Shown piece by piece: positions 59,235 through 64,000 of a stretch of 64,000 nt of DNA. Position numbers and translations under genes: made by a program. How positions within the stretch are numbered: the first letter of the stretch is position 1; each line of letters starts with the position of its first letter. The stretch comes from Microbispora corallina (GTDB taxonomy: Bacteria > Actinomycetota > Actinomycetes > Streptosporangiales > Streptosporangiaceae), in contig NZ_BOOC01000011.1 in assembly GCF_016863035.1 (NCBI RefSeq), positions 248,001-312,000 on the forward strand, in the 5' to 3' direction. The notes beneath the pieces were generated by a model. The model worked only from the letters and a program-made list of their open reading frames with translations, had not been told where the DNA came from and ran no database searches.

Positions 59235-60150
59235 ACGGCGCCTCGCCCTCCAGGGTGGCCGAGCGCGACAGCAGCAGGCTGCCGTACAGGATCAGGGCGA
59301 TGCCGGCGAGCTCCGGCACGACCCAGGGGCCGGTGCGGATGTCCTCTCCGAACAGGGCCACGCCGTACGCCGTGCTGGCCACGGGATCGGTCACGGTGAG
59401 GGCCGGCTGGACGGCGACGAGCGGCCCGCTCTGCAGGGCGTTCTGCAGCAGGTACAGGCTGGCCAGCCCGGCGGCGACCATGGCGTAGAGCGACCAGGCG
59501 CGGGGCAGGTCGGCGAGCCCGCCGGTGGCCAGGGTGGTCGTGCGCTTCATCAGCACCGCGGTGTAGGCGAAGCCGAGCCCCGCGGCGACCCCCAGGAGGA
59601 CGGCGCGCGGCGCCCCGCCCGCGGCAAGCGCGAGCGCGACGCAGCACGCGATGGCGCCCGCCGTCGCCCCTGCCGAGACGGCCCATCCGGCCACGCCGGG
59701 GATGCGGTCGCCCGGCTCGGGGGACGCGGCCGCGAGGAAGCCGCCGAGACCCGCCGTCAGCGCCCCGATGGCCACCCATGAGGCCGACTCGATCCGGACG
59801 CGGAACACCCGGCCCGCGAGCAGCATCGTGAACGGCAGCTCCGCCACGAGGATGGGCTGCACGAGCGCGAGGCCGCCCGTGGTCAGCGCGGCCGCCTGGA
59901 ACAGGAACCCGCCGATGAGGGCGCCGATGCCGCCCAGCCACAGAGGGCGCCGGAGCAGATCCCAGATCAGCCCGACCCGGAACGCCTCCTCGGGGGGCGC
60001 CGCCCGCGCGGCGCGGCGCTGCAGCACCGACGCGACGGCGTTCGCCGCCGCCGCCAGCACCGCGAGGAGGATGGCGATGTGCACCGCGCGCCCCGATCCG
60101 TCGTCCCGGCCGGACTCTCCGGTATCCGTCCCCCTGTGGCCACGGGTCAT
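59188..60150 (-). CDS. EamA/DMT-family transporter
   Basis: 320-aa protein with about ten hydrophobic segments in two EamA-like halves (AILLAVLAAAANAVASVLQRR, ALVQPILVAELPFTMLLAGRVF, YGVALFGEDIRTGP). Substrate unknown. It ends inside the 3' end of the glycosyltransferase on the other strand (47-bp convergent overlap). Confidence 0.88.
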   Translation of the reverse strand: MTRGHRGTDTGESGRDDGSGRAVHIAILLAVLAAAANAVASVLQRRAARAAPPEEAFRVGLIWDLLRRPLWLGGIGALIGGFLFQAAALTTGGLALVQPILVAELPFTMLLAGRVFRVRIESASWVAIGALTAGLGGFLAAASPEPGDRIPGVAGWAVSAGATAGAIACCVALALAAGGAPRAVLLGVAAGLGFAYTAVLMKRTTTLATGGLADLPRAWSLYAMVAAGLASLYLLQNALQSGPLVAVQPALTVTDPVASTAYGVALFGEDIRTGPWVVPELAGIALILYGSLLLSRSATLEGEAPFTPAEGRQATRRAPR

Positions 60151-60227
60151 GTCACGCGACGCTGCATATCCAATGCGTGTTTAAGGGAGTAAAGCCAATT
60201 AAATACCGACTTATTAATCTTTCGGGA

Positions 60228-60251
60228 GAATAGCGGCGTGGGGTCGGGTAC
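60228..60251 (+). promoter_or_regulatory. Sigma-B-like promoter of the SPW gene
   Basis: GAAT (60228-60231), 14 bp, GGGTAC (60246-60251), matching the GNNT-N14-16-GGGTAC/T consensus I recall for Streptomyces sigma-B, 45 bp upstream of the start codon. Confidence 0.55.
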
Positions 60252-60295
60252 GGGCGCGTTGTCCAACGCAATTCATCCGGAAAGGCGGAACGGAC

Positions 60296-60760
60296 ATGGT
60301 CCGACCGACCGGCCTAGCGGGCCAAACCGACGTGGCGGAGCTACGGCAGACATTCGACCGGGCGGGCTCCACGGCCCCCGCGCAGATCATGGACGGTCTC
60401 ACGTTCCTGGCGGGGCTCTACCTCGCGATATCGCCGTGGGTCGTCGGGTTCTCCGGCGCCAGGAGCCTGGCGGTGAACAACCTGATCATCGGTCTGGCCG
60501 TCGCCGCCCTCGCCCTCGGCTTCGCGTCAGCGTTCGGCCGCACCTACGGCGTGAGCTGGATGACGCCGCTGTTCGGGATCTGGACGATCGTCGCGCCCTG
60601 GATCGTCAGCGGACGCCCCGCGACCACCGGGACGATCTGGAACAACGTGGTGACCGGCATCCTCATCTTCGTGTTCGGCGCGGGCGCCCTCGCTACGGCG
60701 CTGGCGTTCCGCAGGCAGCGGCACGGTGAGACGACGGGCCGCCGGCTCGGCAACTGGTAG
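60296..60760 (+). CDS. SPW-repeat membrane protein
   Basis: 154-aa membrane protein with two SPW-type repeats: LAISPWVVGFSGA and FGIWTIVAPWIVSG, four hydrophobic segments. Function unknown; such genes are often stress-induced in actinomycetes. ATG at 60296, GGAAAGGCGGA upstream. First gene of the putative sigma-B block. Confidence 0.86.
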   Translation: MVRPTGLAGQTDVAELRQTFDRAGSTAPAQIMDGLTFLAGLYLAISPWVVGFSGARSLAVNNLIIGLAVAALALGFASAFGRTYGVSWMTPLFGIWTIVAPWIVSGRPATTGTIWNNVVTGILIFVFGAGALATALAFRRQRHGETTGRRLGNW

Positions 60761-60921
60761 CCACGCGCGTGGGCCGCATCCGGGCCGCCCGACGCCCGTC
60801 GTCGGCGGCCCAGCGCGGCCCTCGTCTCTTTTCACGGCACGATCTTCCCCGGCGGATCTTTCACGGCGGACCTTTAACGACGGACGGCCCTTGTACGGGG
60901 GGTGAGCCGCCGGGACGACCG

Positions 60922-60946
60922 GTTTGCCCCCGAAGGCCGGGGGTAC
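60922..60946 (+). promoter_or_regulatory. Sigma-B-like promoter of the stress SDR
   Basis: GTTT (60922-60925), 15 bp, GGGTAC (60941-60946). The -10 is only 9 bp before the ATG at 60956, so the transcript would be nearly leaderless or translation starts further in. Confidence 0.55.
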
Positions 60947-60955
60947 CCGAGGTGC

Positions 60956-61819
60956 ATGTCCGAGCAGCCGAACAGCACACCGCCACCGCAGACACAGCAG
61001 TACCCGGGCGAGAGCGGGCAGATGACGCCCGAGCCCCGGGACGAGATGCGCGACTACGTGGGCCGCGGCCTCCTGGAAGGCAAACGCGCCCTGGTCACGG
61101 GCGGCGACTCCGGCATCGGACGGGCCGTGGCCGTCGCGTTCGCCAAGGAGGGCGCCGACGTCGCCGTCGCGTACCTCACCGAGCACAAGGACGCCCAGCA
61201 CACCCAGGAGCTCGTCGAACGGGAGGGCCGCCGCTGCGTGACCATCCCCGGCGACCTCGCCGACGCCCGCCACTGCGACGAGGTCGTCGAGCGGACCGTC
61301 CGCGAGCTGGGCGGGATCGACGTGCTCGTCAACAACATCGCCACGCAGTCGCCCGTCCAGTCGCTGGAGGAACTGTCCGACGAGCAGTGGGAGCGGACCT
61401 TCGCGGTCAACATCCACAGCTACTTCCGGGTGACCAGGGCCGCCCTCCGGCACATGGGCGAGGGCGGGGCCATCGTCAACACCTCGTCGATCAACGGCCT
61501 GCGCGGCAACAAGACCCTGATCGACTACTCGGCGACCAAGGGCGCCGTCAACGCGTTCACGTACTCGATGGCGCAGGTGCTCGTCGACCGGAGGATCCGG
61601 GTCAACGCCGTCGCGCCCGGGCCCGTCTGGACGCCGCTCATCCCCTCGACGTTCCCGGAGGAGAAGGTCGCGTCGTTCGGGGAGCAGGTGCCCATGAAGC
61701 GGGCCGCCCACCCCGACGAGATCGCGCCGTCGTACGTCTTCTTCGCCGCCGACCGCCTCTCGTCGTACTACACGGGCGAGGTGCTCGCCCCCATCGGCGG
61801 CGAGACCCTGCCCGGCTGA
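60956..61819 (+). CDS. General-stress SDR (YghA/YdaD-like)
   Basis: 287-aa SDR with the extended N-terminus of this group (PPPQTQQYPGESGQMTPEPRDE). Seen: TGGDSGIGRA, NNIATQ, SSINGLRGN, YSATK, and a C-terminal YYTGEVLAPIGGE. Probably NADPH-dependent aldehyde or ketone reductase used under stress. The ATG at 60956 follows GAGGTG. A perfect 18-bp terminator follows. Confidence 0.92.
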   Translation: MSEQPNSTPPPQTQQYPGESGQMTPEPRDEMRDYVGRGLLEGKRALVTGGDSGIGRAVAVAFAKEGADVAVAYLTEHKDAQHTQELVEREGRRCVTIPGDLADARHCDEVVERTVRELGGIDVLVNNIATQSPVQSLEELSDEQWERTFAVNIHSYFRVTRAALRHMGEGGAIVNTSSINGLRGNKTLIDYSATKGAVNAFTYSMAQVLVDRRIRVNAVAPGPVWTPLIPSTFPEEKVASFGEQVPMKRAAHPDEIAPSYVFFAADRLSSYYTGEVLAPIGGETLPG

Positions 61820-61912
61820 CGACGCCGCGTCCCCCGCGGCCCCGGCCCGCGCAGGACGGGACCGGCGGGCGTCATGATCGGCGTTCGGAGATCACCGGAC
61901 GGCAGGGCCGCA

Positions 61913-61960
61913 GCATGGCGAGGCCCCGGGGCGGACATCGCTCCCGGGGCCTCGCCATGC
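61913..61960. terminator. Terminator between convergent stress genes
   Basis: Perfect 18-bp stem (61913-61930 with 61943-61960), loop 12 nt, between the SDR and the DUF3072 gene that converges on it. Confidence 0.8.
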
Positions 61961-62013
61961 GCGCCGGCCCTTCTCGGGCCCGTTCCGCCGCCGCCGTTAC
62001 GCGCCGGTCCCGC

Positions 62014-62217
62014 TCATGCGCCGTCCTCGTTCAGGCGCCGGCTGTGCTCCTGCAACTCGTCGATCAGCTTGGACGCCTCGGCCTTGCTGAGCCCCTCCGG
62101 GACGTCCCGCCCCGCCTCCCGGGCGAGCGTGCGCAGGTAGGACTCCTGCGGCGCGGTCATCGGCTCGTCGCCGGTCGCCCAGTCCTCCGGGTCCTTCTCG
62201 ACAGGTCCTCGATCCAT
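62014..62217 (-). CDS. DUF3072-family small protein
   Basis: 67-aa protein (MTAPQESYLRTLAREAGRD, LSKAEASKLIDELQE), the whole length of the DUF3072 family. GGAGGAG before the ATG at 62217. Function unknown. GGGTAG on the minus strand at 62249-62254 resembles the -10 of the neighbouring sigma-B-like promoters, but no good -35 is seen. Confidence 0.88.
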   Translation of the reverse strand: MDRGPVEKDPEDWATGDEPMTAPQESYLRTLAREAGRDVPEGLSKAEASKLIDELQEHSRRLNEDGA

Positions 62218-62286
62218 GACTCCTCCAGTATCGAACCTCCGTTCGCCTACCCGCGCGGCGGCGCCGATAACAGGAGGGAGCCGAGG

Positions 62287-62826
62287 TCAGCCGGCCGGCA
62301 CGTGCCGCACGTACTGCGCCTGGGTGGAGCGGGCCTGCGGCTCCCGGCCGGCGCGCCTGTCGAGGGCGCGCGCCGCGAGGACCGCTCCGGCCGCGCACCC
62401 CGCGAGCAGCGCCGCCGTCGTGGCGACGATCCCGGCGCCTCCGGCCGGCGCCGCCGCCTCCCGTACGGCGGGCCGGCGCCACGCCTTGAGCCACAGGGCC
62501 TCGGCCGCCGCGTCGAGCAGGTACGTGGGACGGATCCGGCCGATCGGGACGTAGGTCAGGTCGATCGCGAGCAGCGTCCCGGCCGTGGCCATGCCGATCC
62601 GCCGGGCCTGCTCGACCCCCTCCGGTGTGGACGCCCCCCGGAGCTGGGTCCAGCCGATGCCCACGAGGAGGCCGGCGACCGTGCGTTCCAGCCACCGGTC
62701 GGTCTTCGGGCCGAACACCTTCTCGAAGCTCTCCACGTGCAGCAGCGGCCACATCCCGCCCGCGATGTTGAAGAGCCCGTGGGCGCGGGCGAGAGCCGCC
62801 GCACCCCTGCCGTCCTGGATGTCCAT
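62287..62826 (-). CDS. Small membrane protein of the stress block
   Basis: 179-aa protein with three to four hydrophobic segments (VAGLLVGIGWTQL, MATAGTLLAIDLTYVPIG, GIVATTAALLAGCAAGAVLAARAL). The start (HGLFNIAGGMWPLLHVESFEKVFGPK) is recurrent in actinomycete proteins of unknown function. Preceded by GTTT-N15-GGGCAT (62836-62860, minus strand), a near match to the sigma-B consensus. Confidence 0.75.
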   Translation of the reverse strand: MDIQDGRGAAALARAHGLFNIAGGMWPLLHVESFEKVFGPKTDRWLERTVAGLLVGIGWTQLRGASTPEGVEQARRIGMATAGTLLAIDLTYVPIGRIRPTYLLDAAAEALWLKAWRRPAVREAAAPAGGAGIVATTAALLAGCAAGAVLAARALDRRAGREPQARSTQAQYVRHVPAG

Positions 62827-62835
62827 AGGCCGTCG

Positions 62836-62860
62836 ATGCCCGGGGCCGAATCCGACAAAC
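62836..62860 (-). promoter_or_regulatory. Sigma-B-like promoter, one mismatch
   Basis: On the minus strand GTTT, 15 bp, GGGCAT (consensus GGGTAT), 10 bp upstream of the ATG at 62826. Confidence 0.4.
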
Positions 62861-62958
62861 CACGCTTTCCGCCGTCCACGAAACCGGCCCGCGCACGCCC
62901 GCACCCCTCGCGACGTAAGGGTTCCGCACCACCGGCCGGTCGCGCTCCCGCCTCGGGC

Positions 62959-63537
62959 TCAGCCGTCCGTGCCCATGGCCTCGCGGATGAGGTCGCGGGT
63001 CCGGTCCATGATGGCGACCGGCGGGCCGAGCAGCACGCTCGCCGTCGCCGACTCCACACCCGGGTGCGGACGCGTGGGGGCCATCGCCTCCGCCGCCTTG
63101 ACGCCGAGGGTCATCGACCGGCGCTCGGCCTCGCTCGTCAGGGCCCGGAGCGGGGTGAACTCGTACCGTTCCTCGCTGCGGGCGTGGGCGAGGACGGCGG
63201 CCCGCAGCACCCGGAGGTTCTTGTCGAACTCCGGGTCGTCCGGGCCCATCTTGTCGAGCCTGTCCAGCATCTCCTTCGCCTCGTGCTCCTCGGCCAGCCG
63301 CTCGTCGACCACGGCCTCGCCGCCGTCGAGCACGCGCCGGGCGACGGGGTGCACGATCTCCTCCTCCGCCGTCTCGTGCACGGCGAGCACGCGGACCAGG
63401 CGGCGGAACGCCCCGGCCCTGTCGCCGCCCGTCTCGACCTCGTCGAACAGGTCGCGGATCAGGGCGTGCTGGAGCAGCAGAAGATCGACGACGTCCGCCT
63501 CGTCCGTCGTCTCCGTCGTGGGCCGGTGGTCGCTCAT
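62959..63537 (-). CDS. Hemerythrin HHE-domain protein
   Basis: 192-aa protein with a hemerythrin-like helical bundle: LLLQHALIRDLFDEVE, VLAVHETAEEEIVHPV, EEHEAKEMLDRL, VLAHARSEERYEFTPL; these His and Glu residues form a di-iron site in the family. The C-terminal 70 residues are unlike hemerythrin. Likely oxygen, NO or oxidative-stress sensing or scavenging. Preceded by a sigma-B-like promoter at 63571-63594. Confidence 0.9.
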   Translation of the reverse strand: MSDHRPTTETTDEADVVDLLLLQHALIRDLFDEVETGGDRAGAFRRLVRVLAVHETAEEEIVHPVARRVLDGGEAVVDERLAEEHEAKEMLDRLDKMGPDDPEFDKNLRVLRAAVLAHARSEERYEFTPLRALTSEAERRSMTLGVKAAEAMAPTRPHPGVESATASVLLGPPVAIMDRTRDLIREAMGTDG

Positions 63538-63570
63538 GGGGGTCTCCTCCGTGTGGACGTCCCGCCCCAG

Positions 63571-63594
63571 CTACCCTGGCCCGTCGCCTGAAAC
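63571..63594 (-). promoter_or_regulatory. Sigma-B-like promoter of the hemerythrin gene
   Basis: On the minus strand GTTT, 14 bp, GGGTAG; 34 bp upstream of the ATG at 63537. Confidence 0.45.
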
Positions 63595-63671
63595 GGCGGG
63601 GACGGCGCCACGTGGGGCCCCCGCTGGCCGGCCATCGCGGTCGGGTCGCCGCCCCGCGAGCGGGCGCCGGC

Positions 63672-63926
63672 TCAGCCGCCGCCGGTCTCCTCGGCGCGTG
63701 TCGAGACGTGGGCGCGGCCGTCGTCGCCCAGGTAGACCAGGCCCTCCCCGCTCAGCACGTCGACCGCGCGCCGGACGTCCTCGGGCCGCACGCCGTGCTC
63801 CTCGACGAGGGTCTCCTCCGGCGGGAGCGGGCAGTCGGGTTCGATCCGCCCGTGCAGGATCTCCTGCCGCAGGGCCGCCGCGAGCCGCCGGTACGCGGGG
63901 TCGGGTTCCTCGGGTTCGTTCACCAC
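63672..63926 (-). CDS. Small GntR-like winged-helix protein
   Basis: 84-aa protein that is only a GntR-type DNA-binding domain: YRRLAAALRQEILHGRIEPDCPLPPEETLVEEHGVRPEDVRRAVDVLSGEGLVY. No effector domain follows. Two consecutive GTG codons (63926, 63923) can serve as start. Probable regulator; target unknown. The last 75 bp of the window (63927-64000) show no feature I can support. Confidence 0.82.
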   Translation of the reverse strand: MVNEPEEPDPAYRRLAAALRQEILHGRIEPDCPLPPEETLVEEHGVRPEDVRRAVDVLSGEGLVYLGDDGRAHVSTRAEETGGG

Positions 63927-64000
63927 AGCCCGGACACTCCCCCCGGCGCGCCGTCCTAACCCGGCCGGGACGAGCCCGCCGCGGTCAGGAGCGGCCGGGT

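Noticed and set aside
1..64000. tRNA genes, rRNA genes, riboswitches and CRISPR arrays
   Set aside because: None could be recognised by eye; short or diverged RNA genes could still be missed and need tRNAscan-SE/Infernal to exclude.

Overview
The window is very GC-rich and densely coded, with frequent GTG/TTG starts, ATGA/GTGA start-stop overlaps, a hopanoid operon, SPW and DUF3072 proteins and sigma-B-like promoters. All of this points to a filamentous actinomycete; a Streptosporangiales-type genus is a guess. No rRNA, tRNA or CRISPR array was seen.

1-25.7 kb: a specialised-metabolite cluster that continues off the left edge. Its centre is a beta-tyrosine unit like those of enediyne pathways (SgcC-type): an MIO tyrosine aminomutase (20200-21804), a C-A-PCP NRPS whose adenylation code reads D-P-C-Q-V-M-L-A-A-K (16818-20165), a free PCP, a free condensation enzyme and an HpaB-type phenol hydroxylase. 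Around these lie a P450, a zinc alcohol dehydrogenase, two methyltransferases, two SDRs, two BBE-type flavin oxidases, an acyl-CoA-dehydrogenase-fold monooxygenase, two YCII proteins, a cytosolic solute-binding-fold protein and a degenerate YcaO-like protein that keeps a C-terminal PxPxP. Two MarR regulators and a TrmB/LuxR-type regulator close the cluster, with palindromic operators between them. No PKS is inside the window.

25.7-42.1 kb: a mosaic accessory region. It holds a frameshifted sigma-factor gene, phage-like fragments, a two-gene STAND NTPase/TPR system, an IS3 remnant with a tandem duplication, an NAD epimerase, an acyl-CoA carboxylase beta subunit, a small-protein/TM/HTH/HNH cassette, a decayed GT39-type gene, and RibD-like and GNAT genes.

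At 32.3 and 42.1 kb lie two copies of an unrecognised peptide family: an N-terminal hydrophobic segment followed by 4 or 6 GTTWD repeats, both ending exactly in DGTTWD. The copies share a 95-bp upstream block about 85% identical. The second copy is followed by a PPD-repeat protein translationally coupled to a 4'-phosphopantetheinyl transferase that could serve the carrier proteins of the cluster.

43.8-50.1 kb: housekeeping and stress genes (hydrolase, AHSA1 protein with a double operator, SGNH hydrolase, membrane proteins, AraC regulator with DUF1772 gene, SDR). 50.1-56.8 kb: an uninterrupted hopanoid operon hpnC-D-E-F(shc)-G-H on the minus strand. 57.2-60.2 kb: NodB deacetylase, MGDG-synthase-like glycosyltransferase and EamA transporter. 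60.2-63.9 kb: a stress block (SPW, SDR, DUF3072, membrane protein, hemerythrin, small GntR-like protein) in which four genes carry a GNNT-N14/15-GGGTAC-like promoter.
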